DNA of 64,000 bases. It comes from Patagioenas fasciata. Taxonomy: Eukaryota > Chordata > Aves > Columbiformes > Columbidae. The notes under the pieces were generated by a model that was not told the DNA's origin, ran no database searches, and was given only the letters and a program-made list of their open reading frames with translations. The translations under genes were made by a program, and so were the position numbers. Within the stretch, counting starts at the first letter, position 1. Each line of letters begins with the position of its first letter. The stretch lies in assembly GCF_037038585.1 (NCBI RefSeq), contig NC_092520.1, positions 194,811,604 through 194,875,603 of the forward strand, read 5' to 3'. This document shows positions 1 through 11,686 of this stretch, in pieces.

Positions 1-689
1 ATCTGCAATTCCCAGACTCTGCAGCCTCAGGGCAGCCTTTCTGGAGCTCAGGCCTTAGATTTGATCAAAGCTAATCAAGTCTAAGTTGCTTCAGACAAAA
101 CATTTGAGGCTCATATATCGGTGTTTTTCCATGAAACTACATTTCATAATAATATATATTATCAACTCTTTCTTCTTTTGCTTCCCCTTGGCTTTTACTA
201 TCCTTGAAGTCCCTGTCCGCCTTTATTTTATTGCTCCTCTTCTAGCCTTCCCTTCTTCCTGTGCTTTTTTAATCTGTTTAAAGCATTCTTTATATCTCCC
301 CAATCCCAAAATAGGTCTACTCCTGTGTCATTTTGCTCTCAAACCCTGTATCTCCTCAGTGAGACTACGTAGTCTTCTGGTTGTCAAGCAATCTTGTGTT
401 TTTGTTACTCAGAGGGAAAACATTGGTCAATGCCATGAATTCATTCAATTTTATTCCTGATACTGCAGCTAAAATAGTAACAATTTCCATCTAAAAATAT
501 CTGTCTTATTTATTTTGTAATCAAAGTTCTGACTGATGAAAACTTCCCAAAATAATTTGTCTCAAGAGAAAATAGCTGTAAGTTAATCTTGCAGTCCAAA
601 TATGCAAAAAGCATTTAAGGAGAATGCCGATAGTTTTGAAGGCATTTCCCTAATAGTAAGAACCTTAATGGTACAGGGTCAGCAAGGAA
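1..689. other. Unassigned AT-rich DNA
   Basis: I see no gene or recognisable repeat here. Part of it (about 170-300) is pyrimidine-rich on the plus strand. A 124-codon open frame at 86-460 has a low-complexity hydrophobic translation (Phe/Leu/Ser/Cys) and resembles no family I know, so I treat it as chance. Confidence 0.6.
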
Positions 690-1510
690 AAAACAGGAGC
701 AATAATAAATGTGGGATGCTGCAACTGTCTTGATTTAACTCCACAAGCAGCGAAGGGTGAGAAGAAACAGAGGCTGCAGTCATTTCATCACATGTTTTTT
801 CTGCTGTTCCTTCTTCCTCAGCGTGAGGACTCCTCACACTCTTTGCCTGCTCCAGTGTGGGCTCCCTCCCATGGAAGACAGTCCTCCACAAACTTTTCCA
901 ACGTGAGTGCTTCCCACAGGATGCAGTTCTTCAAAAACTGCTTCAGTGTGGGTCCCTTCCATGGGGTGCAGTCCTTTGGGCAACCACCTGCTCTGGCATG
1001 GGGTCCTCCCCAGGCTGCAGGTGGATCTCCGCTCTCCCACAGACCTCTATGGGTTGCACGAGGACAGCTGGTCTCACTGTGGTCTGCACCACAGGCTGCA
1101 GAGAAATCTCTGCTCTAGTGCCTGGAGCACCTCCTGCCCTCCTTCTTCACTGGCCTCGGTGTCAGCAAAATTGTTTCGACTTGAGTTCACACTGGAGTTC
1201 CAGCCTGTCCAGTACAGCAGCACAGAAACAGTAGCAATGCCCTGGCATCTGCCAGCCAAGGCACTTTATCATTGATGTTATCCAAATGTTCCCAGGCTCA
1301 GCAAAATAAGTTGATAAGCAGTGTGGCCATACAGTAAGCAAAAAGCAGCCACTATTTACCACAAGGCTCTAATTTACAGTAAGACAACCAAGCAAGCCCT
1401 GTGGCGAGCACAGAAGTCTGACAATTAATAGCTACATTAAGAACAATAACAGCTATAAATTCAATCTAGCGCATTCCAATCAAACCTGTCATTATCTCAA
1501 ACCCTTGAAA
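690..1510 (-). mobile_element. Avian endogenous retrovirus, 5' internal (leader) remnant
   Basis: On the minus strand this directly follows an LTR (1531-2088) and a primer binding site (1511-1527), so it is the 5' internal region of an endogenous retrovirus. I recognise the GC-richer sequence, with CTGCAGG and CTCCAG/CCATGG-type phrases, as internal DNA of a repeat common in neoavian genomes; this is from memory, not a search. No intact gag, pro or pol frame is visible. Short frames run both ways but all are broken. The element is cut off near 690, with no pol, env or second LTR in the window. The far end is approximate. Confidence 0.7.
841..975 (-). repeat. Three-copy 45-bp tandem repeat inside ERV leader
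   Basis: Read on the minus strand, three consecutive 45-bp units (about 975-931, 930-886 and 885-841) each encode a related 15-residue block. The blocks begin Asp/Asn-Cys and carry a Trp-Glu/Lys pair at positions 5-6. The multiple-of-three period suggests the repeat once lay in translated sequence or expanded in frame. The copies have diverged and flanking frames are interrupted, so no protein is expected now. Confidence 0.6.
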
Positions 1511-1527
1511 CCCCATGCTGGGGACCA
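1511..1527 (-). other. Retroviral primer binding site, tRNA-Lys-like (decayed)
   Basis: Reverse complement is TGGTCCCCAGCATGGGG, starting three bases after the LTR end. It matches the classical tRNA-Lys1,2 primer site at 13 of 17 positions by my count. Two of the four differences are consistent with CpG decay. Its place just inside the LTR marks the internal side of the element and its minus-strand orientation. Confidence 0.7.
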
Positions 1528-1530
1528 AAA

Positions 1531-2088
1531 TGACTGCTATGGTTTAACCCCTCCTGGTGACTAAGCACCACACAGCTGCTCACTCACTCCTCAGTGGGAC
1601 AGGGGAGAGAACTAGAAGACTAAAAGTGAGAAAATTCACTGGTTGAGATAAAGACAATTTAATAAGTAGAGCAAAAGCTGGACATGGAAGCAAAGCAAAG
1701 CAAGGAATTCATTCACTACTTCCCATGAGCAGGCAGATGTTCAGCCATCTCCAGAACAGCAGGGCTCCACACGTGTAACAGTTACTTGGGAAGACAAACA
1801 CCATTACCATGAACATCCCCCCCTTTCTTCTTACCCCAGCTTATATACTCAGCATGATGTCATATTTAGTGGAACATCCCTATGGCCAGTTCGAGTCAGA
1901 TGTCCTGGCTGTGCCCCCTCCCAGCTTCTTGTGCATCTGCAGCCTTCTTGCTGAAAAGTCCTTGACTCAATATAAACATTACTTGGCAACAACCAGAACA
2001 TCAGTGTTTTATCAATGTTATTCTCATTTGAAACACAGCACTATACCAGCTACTAGGAAGAAAATTATCTCAGCTGAAACCAGAAGAG
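1531..2088 (-). mobile_element. Endogenous retrovirus long terminal repeat (5' LTR, minus strand)
   Basis: About 558 bp, reading right to left. The 5' end near 2088 carries the avian LTR start pattern CTGGTTTCAGCTGAGAT, and the expected terminal TGT is eroded. A TATA-like TATATAAG sits near 1840-1848 on the minus strand. The 3' end is ...CATAGCAGTCA at 1531, the usual terminal CA. Because the primer binding site and leader follow, this is a 5' LTR rather than a solo LTR. The lysine primer suggests a class II (ERVK-like) lineage, though assignment by eye is tentative. No target-site duplication can be checked, as the other end is absent. Confidence 0.8.
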
Positions 2089-2109
2089 AAATAAAGATCT
2101 ACCAGAAAG

Positions 2110-2163
2110 ATGTTTTGGTGGTTTGGTTTGGTGTTTTGTTGGGGTTTTTTGTTTGTTTGTTTG
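2110..2163. repeat. T/G-rich low-complexity tract
   Basis: Plus strand is nearly all T and G, ending in (TTTG)n around 2148-2163. It lies about 20 bp beyond the LTR edge. Similar tracts recur through the window. Confidence 0.85.
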
Positions 2164-2847
2164 CTTTCTAACATCAAAGACTTCTTTGCATGTTGTGTAA
2201 TTGATAAGTGTTAATATGTGAGCTGGAAGTTACATTACTTTAGGAATAATTTTGTCAGTAAAGTACATCAGAGATCCGTTGGAACATTATTGCTCTCTAA
2301 GGACAGAGAAAAGAATCAAACCGACATTTACATCAGGAGACTGGTGCCCTTTTTTTTGTGCAGAAGGTTTCCCAGAAACCTTTTTAGATTTTTGGTAAGT
2401 GTTTTGACTTCAAAAATACTCCATTCAGGCACTCTAAATTGTTGACTTACTGGTGTTGTTACAGAGTTGAATTAGAAAACTAGGAATACTCATTTGTCGT
2501 AAATTGTGATGTCTTTCTTGCATTGAGTTCTTTATGATAATGTGTATGATGGCTTTCCAATACCTCAGGATACTTAATTGCATATCAGTGTAAAAGCAGG
2601 AGGAGGAAGGAAGCTTTAGAATAAGACTGCAGTAAAATGAAGACAAAATTTAAATTATCAAAGTAATCCTTCATAATATTCAGAATTATGAAATCTTTTT
2701 TATGCTAAAGATTTACTGTCCTGTTTTATCTGGTAATAGTACTGGGACTGTGCAAGAGCTACGATCTGTTCTAGAAAGCAATACCTTACCAAATCTGGAC
2801 AAGATATGGTGAGGGACATCTCATTTTGAATTACTTGGCAGTTTTGA

Positions 2848-3060
2848 AAAGATGAAACATGTGAGTACCTTAGCTTTTCTGCCTTCAGTGCAAATACTGA
2901 AGAGCCTGCTACAGTGGAACTAGAGCCAGAACTGGCAAATGGTACACAGGTGATTGTCCCATACCTTCTTAAGTACATTGAGCAAGGTGGTGCCTGGCTA
3001 GAGGAGCATGGAACAAATCCGACAGAGCTCTCAACGCAGGAAAGGGAACTGCCAGATTTC
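2848..3060 (+). other. Unidentified open frame, possible exon or pseudogene fragment
   Basis: A frame runs open for 71 codons between TGA at 2845-2847 and TAA at 3061-3063, without an ATG. The middle is acidic (TEEPATVELEPELANGTQ), followed by a helix-like stretch VPYLLKYIEQGGAWLEEHG. A pyrimidine-rich stretch ending in CAG (about 2870-2888) could be a splice acceptor, and CAG/GTGATT at about 2947-2956 could be a donor. I do not recognise the protein. The opposite strand is also open across much of this stretch, so chance is a real alternative. Confidence 0.2.
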
Positions 3061-3904
3061 TAATGTTAGTTGCAGTGAAGATATATCATTACTGCCTTCC
3101 TATCTGCTTTATTTTGCTACCCTCCTGGAAGAGACACCACTAAATGTGCTGAAAGGACTGACAAAAACACAGTCACCTGAAAACTTGTTCTTGTACCAGC
3201 CCTGTTGATACAGCCCAGATTCTCCTGTGACGTTAGATAAAGTGTGTTTCTCAATATGTGCCAGATGAATCACTTTATAAGAGTCTTTGCTAGGGTATAT
3301 TAATACTTTTTCAGCATTTTGTTACTAGTATCTTCGTTTCTTTCATGCTCTGGAAGACTTGATAGAACTTGTTTATGGCACCTACAGTCAGATGCTTTGG
3401 GACACCAGGCAACATGACACAGTTGTAGAACTCTGAACTAAATTTTACATCACCTGGTGGCTTTCCAAAACAAAATAACTCACAACAGAGATTTTCTGTA
3501 GCTTTTCAAACTTCTCAGTGGCTTTGAAGGCATCTCCAAACCTTCAGGCTCTTAGTTGGGGTTTACTTGCTGGACCAGTTTCCCTAGTTGAGGTAGTAAC
3601 AAATATGCTATTGAAGGAATTTAGTTATATGGAAAAAGACGTGATTTGTTGTTTTAAAGTGTTTAGTATACTGCAGCTTTTAGAAAGCTATTGGCTAGCC
3701 ACTCAGCTGATGTCAAAAAAAGTAAATTAAGTTATACTAGTTTGCATTGAGTGCCTGTATTTTGATTGGTTTCCCATAATTTATTGTCCATGTTATTGAT
3801 TGTTGTTATAAATATGATTGTTTCTGAGTTGTTTTGACATCTCTCAATACATTGTTTAACATAACATGCTGGCACAGCCTGGCTGGGCAACATCCCAACA
3901 ATAC

Positions 3905-3923
3905 GTCATTCTCAGAGAATGAC
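3905..3923. repeat. Perfect 9-bp-arm palindrome
   Basis: GTCATTCTC, one central A, then GAGAATGAC: an exact inverted repeat of 19 bp. It lies about 28 bp before G-runs at 3951-3969. It could be a dimeric factor site or chance. Confidence 0.7.
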
Positions 3924-3950
3924 AGAGAAAATGTTAATAGTACTGAGAGA

Positions 3951-3969
3951 CGGGGGGCAGGGGGTGGGG
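3951..3969 (+). repeat. G-run cluster
   Basis: Three long G-runs separated by CA and T, ending in GGTGGGG. The longest run could split to supply the fourth strand, so a G-quadruplex is possible. Confidence 0.6.
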
Positions 3970-5171
3970 TTAAAATACACTTATTGAGAGTAATATCACT
4001 AGAAAGCAGTAAGCAATTGTCAAACAAAGAGATCACAAATGCTGTACAACACAAAAACACCCAGTTTTCTGAACTTCACAAAATATAAAGGAAAAATGTT
4101 AGCACCAAAAGAGACAGGGCAGGAGCTTTTTGGAAAAAGAGAGGTCTATACAAAGACCTTCTACTGCAGCCACACTATTGGAGAAGTAAGCTGCAGGATG
4201 TACAAAGGAATGGTGAAGATGGTGGATATTGTGTTAGGACTTTCAGAAGCTTCTCTGTTGTCTGTTTGTTTCTACATCTGCATTAAATATAGGAGTAGTT
4301 TGACAGATACTCTAGATTAGAATTTTCTAAAAATACATCTGAAGCCCCAAAGAGGATGTCTGACAGCTTTTGGCATGTATAAAAACAACTCAGACTGTAA
4401 CTCATGATGAATTTGTCTTGTGTAAGCAGCCTTATCTTTGTCTGGCAGTTCAGACAGCTACTTGAAACCACTCATTAACTGCTCTGATGAACTTAGTAAA
4501 AAAGGATAAAAGGAGATCTGGCCTTTACTAACTTCCTGCCTTGTGACCAGTCCACCAGCTACTTTATACAGTGATTGCCCATAAATATAGCCATATAGTA
4601 GTCTCATTCGTCTCTAATGCCTGAATAAGACTTTGTGTTACTGAAGTGGTAAAATCAGCTCAAACCAAGTGACACTGGCAGTGCCAAAGCTGCAGTTTGA
4701 GACTAAAAACAATGAGAAAGGTGATGTGAAAGCAACCAGAAATTTTAACTCTTTAGTATTAAGAAATAGCTTTGTTTTCTATTTAGTTTAGTAGTTTCAG
4801 AAGGGTTTGTCCAGAAAATCCTCTAGCTATACAGAGAGCTGGTACAACAGAAGCTGTGAAAAGTATGATTTCCAGCACTGTTTTGGTTCTAGAAGTACCT
4901 GGAAGAGATGGGATACCTATCTTATCACTGTTATCTTTTTACAGAAGCCTATGACCTCTCTGTTTGCAATGACTAAACCAATATATATATTTTTCCTTTA
5001 TCATTTAGGATATGTCATCAAAAACCTGACTGAAATCTGTACATTCCACATGGACGAATTTCAGAGCACTATGACCTTCAGTGTTAACACAGAGTAGACA
5101 TAAATCATGATGGAAGGTGTAGAGATTTCTTCCATTTTGTTGAAAAACATCAGGTCACACACTCTGTGATT

Positions 5172-5208
5172 TTGTGTTTGTTTGTTTGTTTGTTTGTTTT
5201 TTGTTTTA
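5172..5208. repeat. (TTTG)n microsatellite
   Basis: About six TTTG units in a row on the plus strand, then a T-rich tail. It is a simple repeat with no gene attached. Confidence 0.9.
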
Positions 5209-5439
5209 TATAAAAGCTTATATTGACAATGGCAGTTTAAGCAAAATTTCAAATATTTTTTAAACTGAGAAGAAGTAAACATATGGGGCCTCTAAGAGCA
5301 ACCCAAGAGTAGTCAAAGCAATTGTTGCAGGATGTTCTCATCATGAAGTATTAAAATATTAAGCTCAGGATACTCAAGTGATTTTTTTTTTCGTTTGGTC
5401 TGTAACAATCAGTCCGCATACCATCTTTGCAAGTCTTTG

Positions 5440-5545
5440 ATTGATTATGGTGTTGTTTGTTGTTGGTTGGTTGGTTTGTTTTGGTTTGTTTGGTTTTGGT
5501 TTGGTTTGGGTTTTTATTTGTTTGTTCTTTGCATTTTTTTGTTGT
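5440..5545. repeat. T/G-rich degenerate repeat
   Basis: The plus strand is dominated by TTGG, TTTGG and TTTG units (GGTTTGGTTTGGG-like). It is low-complexity DNA. The Phe/Val/Trp/Gly-rich frame across it is an artefact of composition. Confidence 0.8.
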
Positions 5546-8500
5546 TTATGGTGGGTTTTTTTATATTTCATAATGTATTTTGTCCATTGCTGAGGTTTTT
5601 TGTTATGTGTTTTAGTAGTAATGTAATTGAAATTGTGGTGATTAAAGGATATGGGTTAGGTTAGATTTTTAGAAAGACAAGCTACCTTTTTTTACACTGA
5701 ATAATTTGTCTGGAAAAAAATACAAGTTTGGGGGCATATAAGCTCTTCTTAAGGTCTTAAATAGAAGAGCTGTTATTTATCCCAAGATATCTGGACTTTC
5801 TCATATCAACACAGTTAAAAAATACTGTCACAAGAGCAAACATACAGGAAAGTCAAACTGTTTTACTCTCAGGATCAGTTTTATGCATAACGTGTAATGT
5901 ATAACTTCAGGGAAGATCCAAAACGAGACTTAAGTGGGTTGTTGATACTTCAATTTCAAAAGTGCAATTCAGTTTCCTACAAATATGAAATATGCATACA
6001 CAGCTAGAAATGCCTAAAATTAATTAAAAACTTCCTTTCTTGATCTGAAAATTCTCTGGGTGCCTATGAAAACTATCTTAATCCAAGATACTGCTTTCCA
6101 CTCTTCTCCATTTTCAAGAAGAAAATGATCTTCTGCCATGTTTACCTCTTTAATTTGTTGCATAAGAGAGAGTAAGCACCCAGAGCAGATCTGACTCTTA
6201 AGTATAGATGCCTAGAAGTGCCTCATTATGCTATTGAATCAAATTCGTGGAGCTACAATTATAAAGGTAGCTTTTCTATGCTGTTGTTCAGTTTGGTTCT
6301 TTTATTTATTTATTAATTTTTAATAAAAGTTTACTGCAAGTAGAGAAGACTTCTCAACATCAGTGAATGTTAGAAGCCTATTTTCTATGGTATTTGTGAG
6401 TGATGTAGGGCTGATAATAGACCAAAATGATAGAACATTCCTGCCAAACTCAACATGGAGGATTCCTACTCTGTTCTTGAGTCTAACACTCTTACAGAAA
6501 ATATCTTATGATAGGACTTACTCTGCTTATTAATTAGGATGTAAATATATCGGAGTATTTATTGTGCAGGAAACTGGAAATGTGATGGCTTTTGTTCCAT
6601 TAGATTTTTGTTGGTAATTAGATGATGTCCAGACTGACTTTATTTCAACACATTGACTGCATTGAATACCCTGTTAGTAATTTTGCACAAAATACAGGTT
6701 TACAGTTTTGAAAGGTGTTTCAATGATGATACACATCTAAATATATACATTATGAACAAGTAGCTAATTGTAATTTCATAGAAATTACTAACTATCAAAA
6801 CTTACACTGCTACACTATTGTAGGTAAAAAGTGGCTAAGTAGCTTTCTGGTCTTTCAGCTTTTTACTTTTAGCTATTGTATGTTTCCAAAAAGAAATAAA
6901 ACTGATCATGTTAATGGTCATCTATAGAAAAAAGATTCCTTAATTAGCAAAACAACCACAGCAGTACTATTGTCTCTTGGGAGAGATGTTGGTCCCTCCA
7001 TGAAACCAAATAACATGTTTAATCCTACCAAATGAAAACATAATGCAGTCTAAATTATGGGTCCATTTAGAGATTAGGATTATCTATTTTTATTCCATCA
7101 TCTTTATTGCAATAGCAACAAGAAATGTTTATGAAGGCATCACATACAGTGATAGAAATCCCAGTGCTGATATGACTATTAATTACAACCAAAATGTTAC
7201 ACTGTTGCGCACTCTTTGCATGCCCTTGTCTTCCCTTTTCTCTTTATTACTCCCATGCCCACTACTCTCTTTTATCTCTCAATGTAGGAAAGACATTCAA
7301 AAGCATGACTATACTAAAACAGATCAAATCTAGCCTGTACCTTGACTCCAAAAATATCCAGTAGTGAACAGTCTATTTATTCCTGCTTCCAAGAATCTAT
7401 GGTTCACATATATTCGAAGCCAGAGGGTTGTGTTTAGTATTCGCAAAGGATTTTCTCTCTGATTAACTTTTTTAGCCACTTTCTGGATCTAAGTAAATTT
7501 TCCCCTGTATAACTTCCCCAAACAAGAAGCTCCACAACTAAATTATTTTTTAGGCAAAACCAAAAGTTTCCTTTTTCATTTTGGTCCTGCCAGCTGATTA
7601 TTTCACTTTATGTCTCATGTTGTACATACAAGGCACATAATTTGTTTTGTGACCTCCAAACTATTTCTTACCCCAGTATAGCAAAACAGAATGAGATTTC
7701 AATGAAAGAAATGTGAGCACAAGACAAAATGAACCTTTCCCTACACTGTGATGGGGAAACAACAACCAGGTGTCTTCCCTCATTTGGGTTATTGACAAAG
7801 CGTGATTTACCCAGAAGCTAGTGTTTAAGTCCCATTACAGTTAAAACTTTACTAATTTAACTTGTCCTACATTTCTTTTAATGAATAAAGAACTTTCATA
7901 TTTTTTGTACATCACTTTTGGAAAAAATAACATCATTTGCTAGCCAGACGTGTTTGGAAAGAAAAATCACAGAATAGTCATTAAAATGTACAAGAGTCCC
8001 CGAAACTTTCCTAATTTAGGAACAAGTAATTAGCATATGAAAACTTGCAGTCTAACTAAGTTATTTGTCATTCATTATTCCTGTCTGATCTCTATTATCC
8101 CCTATTCCAAACTTTTCAAACAGTCAGAAAACAGAAAAGACACACGAGTCAGGTTCTCAACGAAGTAATATGAATAACAAAAATCACTAGAAGCAAATAG
8201 TAAAAATTAAAGTAAATAAAAAACTGTCACATTGAAACTATACAGTGGACATGATAGAATGTTCAAAAATCTGACTTACTACTCAAAGCAATCATATTAC
8301 TTTGTGGGAAAAAAAAGAACAAAACCAAAAGCAAACGAAACCAACCTATACTTTTTTTTTTTTTTCAGAATTACTTGTTATGTTTCTCTTTTTTTTTTTT
8401 TTTTGCTTATTACTTTGCTCCAATTCCCAGTTAGTTAAAGTGTGCTTGACACTTGTAATGTCTTTTAATAAATTAAATTGCTATATTTTCTTCAGAGGCC

Positions 8501-8639
8501 TGTGTGTATTATCATATTGTTTAACCACCTATCTTGTTTTCTTTTTTTGGAAAATAGTAGAGGGGTTTTTTTATCTCATCATAAAGGCCTGTTTTTTAGA
8601 AATATTGAAAAATGAAATATAAATAGGTTGAACACAGCA
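5546..8639. other. Unassigned AT-rich DNA
   Basis: No gene or transposon recognised. Two poly-T runs lie at about 8350-8365 and 8390-8404, about 25 bp apart. Short open frames here are AT-driven and show no motifs. Confidence 0.6.
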
Positions 8640-8970
8640 AATCACCTGTCATAACTTCATAGCCACTAGACCCCAGAGAATTAATGCCTTAAAGTCAATA
8701 AGCGGGTCTTCTAATTAAAAGCATAAAGCACCATCATGACAGTGTATGGGGAAACCTTCGTAAAGAACTCTCACGTTCTCTGGTGGGATCCCGATACGTC
8801 TAATTGCATTGTGACTTGCCTTTATGTGCCTATGTAAATAGCACTGGCTTCTGCAGCAGAGCTTTCAGGCTGCTTTTGTCAGTGGGAGAGTCGTTTCCCC
8901 AGGGGCTTTTTCTTTGTGCAACACCAGCTGGTGGGAGTTTTGCATTGTAAACCCTTATCGCCAGTGGCAA
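8640..8970. promoter_or_regulatory. Candidate conserved noncoding element
   Basis: This is a block of higher-complexity, more GC-balanced sequence set in AT-rich DNA, with no repeat signature. It keeps several CpGs (around 8757-8800) and homeodomain-type TAATT cores (about 8712 and 8799), plus a GCCAGTGGCAAAG stretch near 8960. Such texture is typical of vertebrate enhancers. It was chosen by eye; no conservation was measured. Confidence 0.25.
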
Positions 8971-11551
8971 AGAGTAGGAAAAATAATCAGGAAAAAGAAA
9001 AACTGCCTGATTTTATCTTTCTTATTTTAATAGAGTCTTGTTCCTTGTGCCCCTCTTTCCCCAAACTGAGGCTTTAGGGGCCTACAGCAGGATCCATTTA
9101 TCTTTTATTAGTATACATAAAGATAAGGTTCTAGCTCTGAGTCTTTCTTCAGCACGTAATTCTCTATTCGCTGGCAATTGCAAATGTATTCAATTGAAAA
9201 TTTTACATTCAAACATTGATATTTACACTTTTATGTCTTCTTAAAGCCTGGCACTTAATCTAAGCACTTTCTGTTTTCTGCTAGTTACAGTGCAAAGGAA
9301 AAATTGACAAAGAGAAAACATTTAAATAAATTCAAAAATATCCTCCACTTCAGAAACACAGGAGCAAATGCTAATGTGGCATGAAATGTACACTTATGAA
9401 ATGTTAAGATTACTGTTAATAATCTAGACAAGAAAATGTAATTACTTTATCAGCTTGATAATGCCCTGGTTATTGTGTAATTAGAAAAATACTCAACTTG
9501 ATTCTTTGCAAAAATACAGATATTTCTTACCATCTCTGTATTAGACAGTTATAAAAAAATTAAAAACAACTAAAAAGGGATTAAGTATCTATTTACTTTC
9601 TTCAAAATCTCATCCATTAAATTCAAGCTTTATTTCTGACTTACTCCGTTCTTCATGCAATTCAAGCCCAAAGTGACAAAACTATACTATGCAGATGTCA
9701 ATGAGGATTTCCTCCTTACAACACCTTCAGTCATGTTACACCAAGACATGAGCTATTTAAGCTGTATTATGAAAAAGAAATAACCTAAATGAACAAGGTT
9801 ATGATTTTTAAAAGTTCATTGATCTAAGGCTATTTTATTAAAGTTAATGATGAAAATAAGAATGCAAGCACAAAGTTTACACACTAAGACTCCAATGTTG
9901 ATGCACTGGAAGAAAAATCAGTAATTTGTAGAAATAAGAAATGCAATAAGAAAGCAAAATGAGGAAAAAAAAATAATTTTTCTACCATAACTTTTTTTTT
10001 TTTTCTGTCCAGATGTCTTCTGCATTCGATGTTGCGCACAGGGATTTACATGATCACATTCTGTAGAACTGTTTATTGTAGCACAGATGAATCTGGCTGT
10101 TCACATTTAATTATTTTCACACTTTTCCCTGGTCTCTGTAAAGCTACTTTAGAGTTATTGTCTAAAAAGTCGTTTTACTAGGAAAAGAGAAAAGGTATCA
10201 AAATTAATTCCTGGTGAACAGAGCCAAGTATTAATATTTGTATGAGGTAAACTGACATCACTTCATCAAAACGGCATTATCCCAGCTGCACCATTTCAGT
10301 GACTGACCTAGGAATAATAGTCCCACAATATGAACCCGCATATATTTACTACAGAAATATTTGCATTTGTTACCCTAATTATTCAGTGATGGATTTTAAA
10401 TGGTTTGGTAAGACAGGAAAGTGTGTATGAGGCTTGTTCTCAGTCTAAATTAGTAGCCTTGGGAAGATTCACGAAGACGCTAATGGCATCCATGATCCAT
10501 ATGGTATCCATGAGTCTACCGTGATTTTTCTTTTTCAGTTATATTTGTTCTTCACCTTCACTTTATTTTAGTTTATGACAGGGATCTACAACCTTTGAGA
10601 CTGAGATGTACAGTTCACCTTACTTTCATACAACTAAGCCCAGAAGAGCAACAAGAAGACTCAGTGTCACTTTGATGTCCTAATTCCACCTGAATTATTT
10701 CCTTTTGCAGTTCAGCTTGACACTTTCAACTATTAAAAATGTTCATGCTTAAAAAATAAAATGAAATTTTAAAACCAGAACTGTTTTTTAATCTATGAGA
10801 GACAGTTCCCTGAGTAAGCTTTTTTCAGGAGCATTACATGTGAAAAACAACAATTCAGAAGAAAACACTGTCATTTCTTATTGCTCTATTTAATAAAGAA
10901 ATAAGTCCAAATAATCTCTCCAAATGAACTGCAAAACCTGTAGTCACTTCTCAGAAAGCATTGTCCACATTTTACGTCTGTTTTTTCTTTAACAATCTGG
11001 TAGCTGATATCCAGACAAACATATTGGTTAGTTATGTGTCAACCTTTATCTGGAAAAAGACATTTTTAAGGGTTTTCAAAAAAGTGTGTACTTGTTTCTC
11101 CAGGCACTTGAGCATTCTTAGTGGAACTTTTTAAAAAAGACATCATGGAACTGGAGACAAATAAAAACAAATATTTGGTCAGCCTTATTTGCTTTCTAGG
11201 TTTTGAATCTTCAAAATTAATGTTTTCTACCTTTGCCCTAGAACCACAAGATTTACTTTACAAATAAATGCTGAACTTTTTTTTACAAGTCACCAGACTG
11301 CAGTGCTTAAATAACACACTGGCCCTTTAATGAATGACTATTAATGAGAGATTTAAAGTCTGCAGAATTACTGGTATTTATTTTATTCAGAAAAGGTATA
11401 AGCACACAGAAGTATTTCATTTTGAGTTCAAACAGAGAAAAGGACATGGTAACAGTAGGGATTTTTGCTGATTTTAAACTGACTTTAAGAGAACGGATCG
11501 CATGTTAAAGATTAACTAGTTATAAAGTCTTTCAGGAAAGTTACTCTCCAA
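8971..11551. other. Unassigned AT-rich DNA
   Basis: There are no long open frames, no repeat family I recognise, and only short homopolymers (for example poly-T near 9990-10004). The sequence around 10013-10150 is of higher complexity, but no specific function can be supported. Confidence 0.6.
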
Positions 11552-11686
11552 GTTGTTTTTTTAAATTGTTGTTTTTGTTGGTTTTTATTTTGTGTGTGTG
11601 GTTAGGGTTTTTGTTTGTTGTTTGTGTGATTTGTTTGTGTCTTTTTGGGTTTTGTTTGTTTACTTTTGTTTTGTTTTGTTTTTTAA
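11552..11686. repeat. T/G-rich degenerate repeat
   Basis: The plus strand alternates TTTG, TGTG and TTTTG units for about 135 bp with few other bases. The short Val/Phe/Cys-rich frame here is a composition artefact. Confidence 0.85.

Larger units (their letters stand above)
2164..5171. other. Mostly unassigned AT-rich DNA
   Basis: No recognisable gene or transposon. It contains the open frame at 2848-3060, a palindrome at 3905-3923 and G-runs at 3951-3969, listed separately. Other open frames here (for example 3518-3730, 4039-4320, 4807-5097) give translations with no family resemblance or domain motif I can see. Confidence 0.55.

Noticed and set aside
86..460. 124-codon hydrophobic frame as a membrane protein
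   Set aside because: Pyrimidine-rich DNA yields Phe/Leu/Ser/Cys-rich translation; no signal, topology pattern or family likeness.
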